Assembly (NCBI RefSeq): GCF_030506285.1
Contig: NZ_CP119422.1
Location: forward strand, 2,995,001 to 3,059,000
DNA: 64,000 nt
From: Catalinimonas niigatensis
GTDB lineage: Bacteria > Bacteroidota > Bacteroidia > Cytophagales > Cyclobacteriaceae
Direction of reading: 5' to 3'
Positions within the stretch are counted from its first letter, which is position 1; the number at the start of each line of letters is the position of its first letter. The position numbers and the translations under genes were made by a program. Below are positions 33,782 to 41,603 of this stretch, one piece after another. The notes under the pieces were generated by a model, which made no database searches, was not told where the DNA came from, and saw only the letters and a program-made list of their open reading frames with translations.

Positions 33782-35536
33782 CTAATTTGACCGCTTCACC
33801 ATAATTTCCAGTTCTTTCAACTGTTCTACTGAGATGGTAGAAGGCGTGTCTATCATCACATCGCGGCCGGCATTGTTTTTTGGGAAAGCGATATAATCCC
33901 GGATAGAGTCTGCACCATCAAAGAGCGCGCACATACGGTCAAAGCCAAAGGCAATACCCCCGTGAGGTGGCGCTCCGTACTCAAAAGCATCCATCAGGAA
34001 GCCAAACTGCTTCTGCGCTTCTTCTTGGCTAAAACCCAGCTTCCTAAACATGGTGTTCTGTAGCTCCCGGTTATGTATTCTGATGGAACCACCGCCAATC
34101 TCTACGCCATTGATAACCAGATCATAGGCATTGGCGCGCACCGAACCCGGATCACTGTCCAGTTTATCAATGTCTTCAGGCTTGGGCGAGGTAAAAGGGT
34201 GGTGCATAGCATGGAAACGCTCCATTTGTTCATCCCACTCCAACAAGGGAAAATCTACTACCCAAAGTGGTTTGAATGTATTTTTATCTCTCAGGCCCAG
34301 TTCGCTTCCCATGTGGAGGCGCAGTTCGTTGAGCGCCTTGCGGGTTTTGCTGGCTTCACCGGCAAGTACCAACAGCAAATCACCCGGCTTACCGCTCATA
34401 GCTTCCATCCAGCCTTTAAGATCTTCCTCAGAGAAGAATTTGTCTACCGAAGATTTAAAAGTACCATCCGTATTACACTTCACATACACCAATCCTTTGG
34501 CACCTATCTGCGGGCGAGTGACAAATTCAGTCAGTGCATCCAGTTGTTTACGGCTGTATTCAGCACAACCTTCTGCACAAATCCCTACAACCAGTTCGGC
34601 ACTGTCAAATACTTTGAACCCTTTGCCCTGAGCTATATCATTCAACTCAGTAAACTTCATTTCAAAGCGAGTATCGGGTTTGTCAGAACCATAAAATTTC
34701 ATGGCATCTGCATAGCTCATGCGTGGGAAATCAGTAATTTCCAGTCCCTTCACTTCTTTAAAAAGATATTTAGTCAGCCCTTCAAAAGTGTTGAGAATAT
34801 CTTCCTGAGTGACAAAGGCCATTTCACAGTCTATCTGTGTAAACTCCGGCTGACGGTCGGCACGCAAATCTTCGTCGCGGAAGCATTTCACAATCTGGAA
34901 GTAGCGATCAAAGCCGGAAACCATGAGCAGTTGCTTGAAAGTCTGCGGTGACTGGGGCAGGGCATAAAACTCACCCGGATGCATACGGGAAGGCACCACA
35001 AAGTCACGCGCCCCTTCCGGCGTGGATTTGATCAGCACCGGCGTTTCTACTTCTATAAAATTTTGCCCGTCCAGATAGCGACGAGTGTGCTGCATCATGC
35101 GGTGTCGCAATTGCAGTTTGCTCCGCACTACACTACGACGCAAATCCAGATAACGGTATTTCATCCGCAGGTCTTCTCCTCCATCGGTATCATCTTCAAT
35201 GGTAAATGGAGGTACTTTGGATGCATTCAGGATAGTCAATGCACTCACTTCAAGCTCAACATCACCGGTAGGCATCTTAGGATTTTTGGATATGCGCTCG
35301 ATGACCTTTCCTTTGGCCTGCACGACAAACTCCCGCCCTATTTCCCTGGCTTTGGTAATCAGTTCAGCGGGTGTTTCTCCATCTTTAAAGATGAGTTGCG
35401 TCAGACCATAACGGTCACGCAGGTCAATCCAGATCACTCCACCTTTGTCTCTTACCCGCTGTACCCAGCCAGTAAGGGTTACTTCTTTATTTACATCTTC
35501 AATTCTGAGTTCACCGCAGGTGTGCGTACGTAGCAT
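33782..35536 (-). CDS. aspS: Aspartate--tRNA ligase
   Basis: The 584-residue bacterial-type AspRS charges tRNA-Asp. The start at 35536 ([20 protein letters not shown]) opens the OB-fold anticodon domain; the extra 29 residues of a longer frame look non-family. Class II motif 2 is [18 protein letters not shown], and motif 3 is [15 protein letters not shown]. The GAD insertion domain (about 300-405) is present, as in bacterial discriminating or non-discriminating enzymes alike. No frameshift is seen. Confidence 0.96.
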   Translation of the reverse strand: MLRTHTCGELRIEDVNKEVTLTGWVQRVRDKGGVIWIDLRDRYGLTQLIFKDGETPAELITKAREIGREFVVQAKGKVIERISKNPKMPTGDVELEVSALTILNASKVPPFTIEDDTDGGEDLRMKYRYLDLRRSVVRSKLQLRHRMMQHTRRYLDGQNFIEVETPVLIKSTPEGARDFVVPSRMHPGEFYALPQSPQTFKQLLMVSGFDRYFQIVKCFRDEDLRADRQPEFTQIDCEMAFVTQEDILNTFEGLTKYLFKEVKGLEITDFPRMSYADAMKFYGSDKPDTRFEMKFTELNDIAQGKGFKVFDSAELVVGICAEGCAEYSRKQLDALTEFVTRPQIGAKGLVYVKCNTDGTFKSSVDKFFSEEDLKGWMEAMSGKPGDLLLVLAGEASKTRKALNELRLHMGSELGLRDKNTFKPLWVVDFPLLEWDEQMERFHAMHHPFTSPKPEDIDKLDSDPGSVRANAYDLVINGVEIGGGSIRIHNRELQNTMFRKLGFSQEEAQKQFGFLMDAFEYGAPPHGGIAFGFDRMCALFDGADSIRDYIAFPKNNAGRDVMIDTPSTISVEQLKELEIMVKRSN

Positions 35537-35691
35537 ATGTTGAAATTTTATAGGTTTTCGGCAAAAAATTTGGGAGGTAAAGTTAGAGGATTTAGAGCAA
35601 AAAGTCTTTGATTCTGGCGACAATAAACATCTTGGGCAAATTTAGTAAGAGTGAAGTTCCGCACCTGTCTCAACTGTTTTTTTATACAAAA

Positions 35692-36615
35692 TTATTGAAA
35701 GTCCTTCCAAGGATAACAATCTAAGCTTGTAATCTTGCCCAATCTCACTACTTCCTCCGTGTAGAAATTCTTCACCCATGCCCGCAATTCTTTGTCCATG
35801 ACCGGAATAGGTAAATGAGATATCATATTATCTTTGAAAAAATCCAACCCATTTACTAAATGTCTTCGAAGATAGATTCTTATGCTGTCGGGAAAGATAA
35901 ACCTATATATATCTTTAATAAAGTTATCTCCTTCTTCTGATAATAGAATCGTCATTTTTCTATAAAAAGAAGCGTCTTTTAATAGAACACTTTCGTTTTT
36001 ATGCAAGTTTTTAATATGTTCCAAAGGTGGTAAACCTAAAAAAGCAAAGCAGCCATTCAGTGTATTAAGCGTGTCTGATTTTAGGTTCTCTGTGAGAGTC
36101 AGATGAATATTTTCTTTTTCAAATATCCGAATATAATTACCTATCCATGTAGCATATAAACCTTCTGAATAATATGAAGGATAAAGCTTTTCACGCTTGT
36201 TTTCAAATTGTTGATAGCTATCTAAGAAGGCCTTTTGGAAAGAACGAGACTCAAAACCTCTTCCTTTCAACCAATTGTAATGAGAAAAAGCCCGGTCTAT
36301 CGGATTGCGAAGTATAAAGATAAATTTAGGGTTATTTAAAGTCCCTTCGATTCTCAGTGCAGCATCTTCAGAAACCATATAATTTGTGCTAGACTCTCCT
36401 CGATATAGCTTGTCCTTTCCTTTGGCAAAAAGTGATAAATAATGCTTTCTGCTCTTTATGCTTTTGTACCTTTCTAGTCTATCAAAGAATACGGGTTCTT
36501 TCTCTATAGACATCCAAATATCAGGATGCTGATTAAGATAGTCATGCAGAGAACTGGTGCCGGATTTACCAGCTCCCGGTACAAATAAGTTAGGCCAGTA
36601 TTCTTTATGCTGCAT
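35692..36615 (-). CDS. Sulfotransferase domain protein
   Basis: A 307-residue PAPS-dependent sulfotransferase of the heparan-sulfate/Stf0-like type. The 5'-phosphosulfate loop is PGAGKSGTSSLHDYL (13-27), the 3'-phosphate-binding segment FIFILRNPIDRAFSHY (about 99-114) is intact, and EKEPVFF follows the first helix. It could sulfate a surface polysaccharide or lipid. The gene looks distinctly more AT-rich than aspS and the polyferredoxin gene on either side, and it has no functional neighbours, which hints at horizontal acquisition. Substrate unknown. Confidence 0.88.
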   Translation of the reverse strand: MQHKEYWPNLFVPGAGKSGTSSLHDYLNQHPDIWMSIEKEPVFFDRLERYKSIKSRKHYLSLFAKGKDKLYRGESSTNYMVSEDAALRIEGTLNNPKFIFILRNPIDRAFSHYNWLKGRGFESRSFQKAFLDSYQQFENKREKLYPSYYSEGLYATWIGNYIRIFEKENIHLTLTENLKSDTLNTLNGCFAFLGLPPLEHIKNLHKNESVLLKDASFYRKMTILLSEEGDNFIKDIYRFIFPDSIRIYLRRHLVNGLDFFKDNMISHLPIPVMDKELRAWVKNFYTEEVVRLGKITSLDCYPWKDFQ

Positions 36616-36668
36616 ACCAGAATAATAGAGAAACGATGTTACTGTTCTAAAAACATCTACACAAACAT

Positions 36669-36698
36669 AAAAAAAGACTACCTGATTTTCAGGCAGCC
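36669..36698 (-). terminator. Rho-independent terminator of the redox operon
   Basis: On the minus strand a 9-pair stem (36676-36698, GGCTGCCTG with CAGGTAGTC, two G-U pairs) is followed by a run of seven T. It lies 30 bases beyond the stop at 36728 and separates the operon from the sulfotransferase gene. Confidence 0.85.
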
Positions 36699-36727
36699 TT
36701 GCATAAGTTTTCCAGAATTAATAAAGA

Positions 36728-38614
36728 TCAAGCCTCCACCCTCACACTATCATTACCTATTAGAATGGGCTTACCAAAGCGACCTTCTTCTTTTCCATTT
36801 TCCAGTTTGAGCACGCCCCGCGGACAAACGGAAGCGCAAACACCGCAGCCTACACAGGAAGACCGGACGATATTTTGCCCTCGCTGTGCATACCAACGGA
36901 CATCAATACCCATCTCACAGTAGGTGGAACAGTTACCACAGGAGATGCACTGCCCTCCGTTGGTAGTGATGCGAAAGCGGGACTTGAATCGCTGCACAAG
37001 CCCAATATAAGCCGCCAGCGGACAACCAAAACGGCACCATACCCGATTGCCCATCAGTGGATAAAATCCGGTGCCTATTACTCCGGCAAAGCCTGCTCCG
37101 ATGAAGAATCCATATACCTCAGCCACGCTATATGTAGGGATGCCCAGTAAACTACCACTCTCCGTAAAAAAAGTATAGATCATCCCGATGGTCATGAGTA
37201 CGGCGAAAACCAGCACGCCATGCACCATCCAACGCTCAATACGCCAGGCTTTCAACGATTTGTCAGATAGCTGACGATAGGGGTCACCCAGCGTTTCGGC
37301 AAGCCCGCCGCAGCCACAAACCCAGGAGCAGTACCAGCGTTTGCCGTAAATGTATGAGAACAAAGGTACAGCAATTAGCACCAGTACTATGCCCCAGAAA
37401 AGCATAAAAGTACCCAATCCACCGGCAGCCGTTAGTTCGGATATGCTGCTGGGAAAGAAGAAGTCATAATCCAGCGGCCAGATGTTTTTGAAATCGTAAT
37501 AAGGATAGCTGAGGCGGATTAATATTTCAGGAATGAGGAAGGCAAAAGACAGTTGGAAAAACATCACCGAACTGGTTCTGATGAGGTGGTAATTGCTGTG
37601 CCGGTACTTCATAAACATCCTGACCCCCATTACCAGAATGGCTAGCGTGTACATAAAACCATACAGAAAAAATTCTCCTGCCGGGCTGCCCTTGAGCCAG
37701 TAACTTACCGGATCTACCAGCATAATCCAGTTGGTCATGTAGTAGGGATAGAAGTAGAGAATGACGTAAAAAACGATGAGGAATGTACCCAGCAGAATGC
37801 CTATCCATCCCCGGTTTTTCATTGCACTGAAGAAGATACCGTTATGCTTGATTCCCGGCAATTCTTTGGCTTTAGGCAATATATACATCAGCGCACCACC
37901 GATGGACAGGCCAAAGGTAAGCAGAAAAACCAGCAGCGTGTTTTGCGCTATGAAGCCGATGGTAGAAGCTTTGACAATGGAAGTTTTTAAGGATTTGGCC
38001 CGATAGCGACTGATTCCTTTTTCTCCGCTAATATCATTATTGACACTGTGCACTGTGGTCTGTAACTGATTACGGATTTCGTCTTCGCTTCCGTACTTTT
38101 TACCTTCCATCCAGCCGGTATATGCCAGAAGCTTATCCCGTTTGAGACTGGTAGCCTCATCTTCTCCACCCAAACTGTTTTTTACCACTTCAGCAGAGTA
38201 GGTCAGATCATTAGCTACTACTGCTGATACCAGTTCGTCAATTTCAGCCTCGGTAATTCCATAGATTTCTTTTATTCTGATATTAGCAGCATCAAATCCT
38301 TCTTGTAAGTCACTGACAAAAGCAAACTGGCTGCCGTACAATTTGCCCATCATCTGCTGGGCTTCTTCTGATACAATATTGTAGGTGCTATTCTCTTCAC
38401 GTTTTGAAGAAGTTTCCGTATCCTGTTCGGCAGTTTCCGGCTGGGCAGCATTGGGTGTAGCGATTTCCTCACCGGTAGCCAGTTCCTGCCGGATGGCTTC
38501 TTTTGCGAGCTGGAAATTTGACATAAAGAAAACACTATTAAATAAGCCGAAGCCTAGCAGAAACAAGACCAGACCCAGTAGACGTATGCTTTTTAGTTTA
38601 TTCATTTTCATCAA
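36728..38614 (-). CDS. Membrane polyferredoxin (NapH/NosR-like 4Fe-4S protein)
   Basis: A 628-residue inner-membrane electron carrier. One N-terminal helix (about 8-30) is followed by a soluble 170-residue region (about 31-205) and then about six helices. Two four-cysteine 4Fe-4S clusters lie at the C terminus: C556/C559/C562/C566 (CISCGNCSTYC) and C587/C590/C593/C597 (CVGCGVCASVCP). Further membrane-edge cysteine motifs are YCSWVCGCGGLAE and VWCRFGCPLAA, as in NapH/RdxA/NosR. No nitrate or nitrous-oxide reductase gene accompanies it. The FAD reductase gene ends 3 bp upstream, so the two probably form one electron path. The terminal acceptor is unknown. Confidence 0.88.
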   Translation of the reverse strand: MMKMNKLKSIRLLGLVLFLLGFGLFNSVFFMSNFQLAKEAIRQELATGEEIATPNAAQPETAEQDTETSSKREENSTYNIVSEEAQQMMGKLYGSQFAFVSDLQEGFDAANIRIKEIYGITEAEIDELVSAVVANDLTYSAEVVKNSLGGEDEATSLKRDKLLAYTGWMEGKKYGSEDEIRNQLQTTVHSVNNDISGEKGISRYRAKSLKTSIVKASTIGFIAQNTLLVFLLTFGLSIGGALMYILPKAKELPGIKHNGIFFSAMKNRGWIGILLGTFLIVFYVILYFYPYYMTNWIMLVDPVSYWLKGSPAGEFFLYGFMYTLAILVMGVRMFMKYRHSNYHLIRTSSVMFFQLSFAFLIPEILIRLSYPYYDFKNIWPLDYDFFFPSSISELTAAGGLGTFMLFWGIVLVLIAVPLFSYIYGKRWYCSWVCGCGGLAETLGDPYRQLSDKSLKAWRIERWMVHGVLVFAVLMTIGMIYTFFTESGSLLGIPTYSVAEVYGFFIGAGFAGVIGTGFYPLMGNRVWCRFGCPLAAYIGLVQRFKSRFRITTNGGQCISCGNCSTYCEMGIDVRWYAQRGQNIVRSSCVGCGVCASVCPRGVLKLENGKEEGRFGKPILIGNDSVRVEA

Positions 38615-38617
38615 GAT

Positions 38618-39964
38618 TTAAAATCCAAAAAATGCAGCTACCGGATTTTTCTTCCTGTCAGGCTGTACTGCTCTCTTGGGAAACTGCTCATTAAAGTGTT
38701 GGATCATCTCCTTTTCATAGCGTTTGTGAAACTCGGGATCAAAGTTGGCCTCTTTGAGGTGCGCCATTACCTCACTGATGTTCTTCTTCTCTTTGATCCA
38801 GCGGGCGCACACTTCATGGCGGTAGCGGATTCCCATCAGATTAAACCCTTTGACTGCCCCACTTGCCTGCTCAAAAGCTACCCTGAAGGCTACCTCTTTT
38901 TCCGGATTGCTCCAGTAAAACTGCTCTTCATCTTCTTTTGGCTGTACATTGATTTCTCCATATACCTGGTACTCTATGTCAAAGAATTTGGCAGAGTTAA
39001 AGAATACGCCGGGAATGTACTTCATTTTTTTGCCACAAATAGTCTGGGCTACGGTTTCTCCCTGCATACGGCCACTGTACCAGATTTGCTCCAGGTTTCT
39101 CCTGCCGGAAGGTGCGACTTTATGTTGTGCACAATCACCAGCAGCATACACATCCGGAATATTGGTTTCCAGAAATTCATTGACCAGTATACCCCGCTCT
39201 GTTTCTACTCCAGATCCTTGTAAAAAATCAATGTTAGGCTTTACGCCTATCGTAACCCCTACGAACTGACAAGGGATTTCTTCGCCTTCTTCCGTTGTTA
39301 CTGCTTTTACTCTTCCCTGCGCATCACCTATGATCTCTTTGAAATTTACATTTTCTCTCAGGTCAATCCCATGTTTACAGATATGCCTGCTTACCATTTC
39401 AGCTTCCTGCCGGGGCAGGATATTATTCCAATAAGCACTTTCCCGAATCAGTAAGCTCACCGGAATATGGCGTGAATGTAAGCACTCAGCCATCTCTATG
39501 CCTATCAGTCCACCTCCTACGATCACTCCCTTCTCAATCCCTCGGGTATTCTCTTCCATCGCATCAATCTCCTGCTTGCTGATCATGCCCTGTACCCCTT
39601 TCAGATTTTCTCCCGGCCAGCCGGCCCGATTTCCCTGTGAGCCGGTAGCCAGCAGCAAAATATCGTAGGACATTTCTCCCTGTGCACTCAGCACAAGTTT
39701 TTTCTCCCTGGTGTTTACTTTTTCCACATAGTCTTTGACCAGATGGATATCATTCTTGGCCCAGAACCAATCCTCGTAAGGCTTGGTATGCTCATAGAGC
39801 ATATGCCCCATGTAGATATACATAAGTGCGGTACGGGAGAAAAAATGCTCAGTCTCGGCTGAAATCACGGTGATGCTATATTCAGACGCAGGCTTCTGCT
39901 TGCGAATATGCCGGGCTGCCGTAATTCCTGCAATTCCATTACCGATAATGCAAACTTTTTTCAT
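38618..39964 (-). CDS. FAD-dependent NAD(P)H oxidoreductase
   Basis: A 448-residue pyridine-nucleotide-disulfide-type reductase, similar to the FAD domain of NirB and to rubredoxin/ferredoxin reductases. FAD site IGNGIAGITAARHIRKQ near the N terminus, NAD(P) site GVIVGGGLIGIEMAECL in the middle, and the second FAD segment VYAAGDCAQHK. There is a specific C-terminal extension (about 370-448) with GIRYRHEVCARWIKE. No redox-active CxxxxC disulfide is seen. It is the first gene of a two-gene operon with the polyferredoxin and lies behind a Crp/Fnr-like palindrome. Confidence 0.9.
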   Translation of the reverse strand: MKKVCIIGNGIAGITAARHIRKQKPASEYSITVISAETEHFFSRTALMYIYMGHMLYEHTKPYEDWFWAKNDIHLVKDYVEKVNTREKKLVLSAQGEMSYDILLLATGSQGNRAGWPGENLKGVQGMISKQEIDAMEENTRGIEKGVIVGGGLIGIEMAECLHSRHIPVSLLIRESAYWNNILPRQEAEMVSRHICKHGIDLRENVNFKEIIGDAQGRVKAVTTEEGEEIPCQFVGVTIGVKPNIDFLQGSGVETERGILVNEFLETNIPDVYAAGDCAQHKVAPSGRRNLEQIWYSGRMQGETVAQTICGKKMKYIPGVFFNSAKFFDIEYQVYGEINVQPKEDEEQFYWSNPEKEVAFRVAFEQASGAVKGFNLMGIRYRHEVCARWIKEKKNISEVMAHLKEANFDPEFHKRYEKEMIQHFNEQFPKRAVQPDRKKNPVAAFFGF

Positions 39965-39994
39965 AAAGTAAGAGAAAAAACAATAATACAGAAG

Positions 39995-40002
39995 TAAAGC
40001 TA
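39995..40002 (-). promoter_or_regulatory. Probable -7 element of the FAD reductase/polyferredoxin operon
   Basis: Minus-strand TAGCTTTA, seven of eight to TAnnTTTG, 31 bases upstream of the start at 39964. The palindrome at 40023-40040 would then be centred about 41 bases upstream of the transcription start, the class II activator position. Confidence 0.35.
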
Positions 40003-40022
40003 CACTGCCTGTAATATATAAA

Positions 40023-40040
40023 ATGTCAGGCTGTTGACAT
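40023..40040. promoter_or_regulatory. Crp/Fnr-like palindrome ATGTCA-N6-TGACAT
   Basis: Perfect 6-bp arms around 6 bases, the same architecture as Crp sites (TGTGA-N6-TCACA). It lies between the divergent FAD reductase and DUF547 genes, 58-75 bases from both start codons. A Crp/Fnr-family regulator is inferred from shape only. Confidence 0.45.
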
Positions 40041-40097
40041 CCTTTTCATATATATTATCCGTTCTTTATCTAACCTTATTTATTTGCGAAAAGATAT

Positions 40098-40811
40098 ATG
40101 AAGTATTTACTCATCATTTTGACTTTAGCTACGCAAACCTATGTTAAAGCATTGCCTTCAGCAGATTTTACCCAGGCGGCAGATCAGTTTTTAAGTAAGC
40201 ATGTAAAAAATGGCTTGGTAGACTACGCTAAGGTTAAACAGCAGATGGATGAAATAAATGCCCTGTATCAGCAGGTTGGGCAGGTTTCATTAGCTGATGC
40301 AAGTGAGCCAGAAAAAAAAGCTTTTTATATCAATGCCTATAACCTGATCGTGATCCGGCAGATTGCGAAACAGTATCCGGTAGGCTCTCCCATGGATATT
40401 ACTGGATTCTTTGATCAGCAGAAACATCAGGTAGCCGGAGAAATGCTAACCCTTAACGAACTGGAAAAACAAAAACTGTTACAGCCTTTTCAGGATGCAC
40501 GTATCCATTTTGTACTGGTATGTGCCGCTGTAAGTTGCCCTCCCCTCGCTTCCTATGCTTTTACTGCCGAAAACTTAGAACAGCAGATGGAAGAGCGTAC
40601 CCGCCTGGCACTGAATGATCCTGAGTTTGTAAAGGTACAGCCGAATCAGAAAAAGGTAGAGGTTTCTCAGATCTTTGACTGGTATAAGAGTGATTTTCTG
40701 AGGGAAGCACCCTCCCTGCTTGCTTATATCAATCAGTACAGAAAAGAAAAAATTCCTGCCAGCTATGAAGCAAACTTTTATGAATATAACTGGCAGTTGA
40801 ATGATCTTTAA
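40098..40811 (+). CDS. DUF547 domain-containing exported protein
   Basis: A 237-residue protein with a signal peptide (about 1-19, MKYLLIILTLATQTYVKA) and a DUF547 domain (about 60-190). The core KAFYINAYNLIVIRQIAK (74-91) and IHFVLVCAAVSCPPLASYAF are family marks; the region has a cysteine pair (CAAVSC). The family is widespread in bacteria and plants and its role is unknown. Divergent from the redox operon, convergent with 3-hydroxyanthranilate dioxygenase. Confidence 0.9.
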   Translation: MKYLLIILTLATQTYVKALPSADFTQAADQFLSKHVKNGLVDYAKVKQQMDEINALYQQVGQVSLADASEPEKKAFYINAYNLIVIRQIAKQYPVGSPMDITGFFDQQKHQVAGEMLTLNELEKQKLLQPFQDARIHFVLVCAAVSCPPLASYAFTAENLEQQMEERTRLALNDPEFVKVQPNQKKVEVSQIFDWYKSDFLREAPSLLAYINQYRKEKIPASYEANFYEYNWQLNDL

Positions 40812-40821
40812 ATAGCCTTTC

Positions 40822-41373
40822 TCACCCGATTTTCTCTTTTACATCGGTCTTAGGTTTTTCAGGAATTTCCATATAGGTACCACACTGATCACAGGTACGC
40901 AGTTCTTTGGAACCATGAAATTTGTTGATGATGGGGGGTAACTGCTCCACAATATTTTTGAGCGGAAAGTATTCCTCATACATTTTGTGACCGCAGTTTT
41001 CACAAAACCAGAGCAAGCCATCGGTATGCTCAGCCGTACGCTTTCTTTCTATCACCAACCCAATAGTGTTGGCCGGACGGCGGGGACTATGGGGCATTTT
41101 GGCAGGACAAAGAAAAATATCTCCCTCCTGTATTACTACATCTTTGGTTTCCCCGTCTTCACGTATCTTCACAGTAATCTCTCCTTCCAGTTGATAGAAG
41201 AATTCCTCTGTCTCGTTGTAATGAAAGTCTTTGCGTGTATTGGGTCCGCCCACAACCATCACGATAAAGTCATCAGTTTCTTCGTAAACTTGGGCGTTTC
41301 CCACAGGTGGTTTCAGAATATCACGGTGTTCGTCTATCCATTGCCTCAGATTAAATGCTTTTTTGATAGCCAT
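40822..41373 (-). CDS. nbaC: 3-hydroxyanthranilate 3,4-dioxygenase
   Basis: A 183-residue cupin iron dioxygenase opening the ring of 3-hydroxyanthranilate on the kynurenine route to quinolinate and NAD. The active-site stretch is RKDFHYNETEEFFYQLEG (47-64, His and Glu ligands), with GDIFLCPAKMPHSP. A rubredoxin-like second iron site is formed by CENC (about 129-132) and CDQC (about 162-165), a mark of bacterial enzymes. No other kynurenine-pathway gene is adjacent. An AT-rich direct repeat lies upstream. Confidence 0.95.
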   Translation of the reverse strand: MAIKKAFNLRQWIDEHRDILKPPVGNAQVYEETDDFIVMVVGGPNTRKDFHYNETEEFFYQLEGEITVKIREDGETKDVVIQEGDIFLCPAKMPHSPRRPANTIGLVIERKRTAEHTDGLLWFCENCGHKMYEEYFPLKNIVEQLPPIINKFHGSKELRTCDQCGTYMEIPEKPKTDVKEKIG

Positions 41374-41386
41374 AAAAATTGAGTGT

Positions 41387-41419
41387 TAATAAAATTTTCT
41401 ATAGTAATAATAAAATTTT
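41387..41419. repeat. Direct repeat TAATAAAATTTT x2, 21-bp period
   Basis: Two identical 12-bp copies at 41387-41398 and 41408-41419, two helical turns apart, just upstream of the dioxygenase start at 41373. It could be a regulator site or A/T-tract DNA curvature at a promoter. Confidence 0.4.
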
Positions 41420-41603
41420 AACCTATAATTTAAAAAAAACCAACCTAATTTAAGATTTTAAAGCATTTTACTGAGCATGGTAAAAACAAATGTGTAAATT
41501 TTTCATTATCCATTTAGAATCTCATTCTTTTGACTTGTCAATAATTTTTTTAGCATACTTTCTTCTCTGATGTGCCGGATTTTTAGCTGATACAATTTCT
41601 CAA

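Noticed and set aside
34073-34951. A 292-codon open frame on the plus strand inside aspS
   Set aside because: It is antisense to the conserved aspartyl-tRNA synthetase, has no recognisable domain, and its composition is what the opposite strand of aspS gives.
36728-38614. NosR or NapH as a denitrification gene
   Set aside because: Only the C-terminal ferredoxin-like architecture is shared; no nos, nap, nir or nor genes are nearby and the periplasmic FMN domain of NosR is not recognised.
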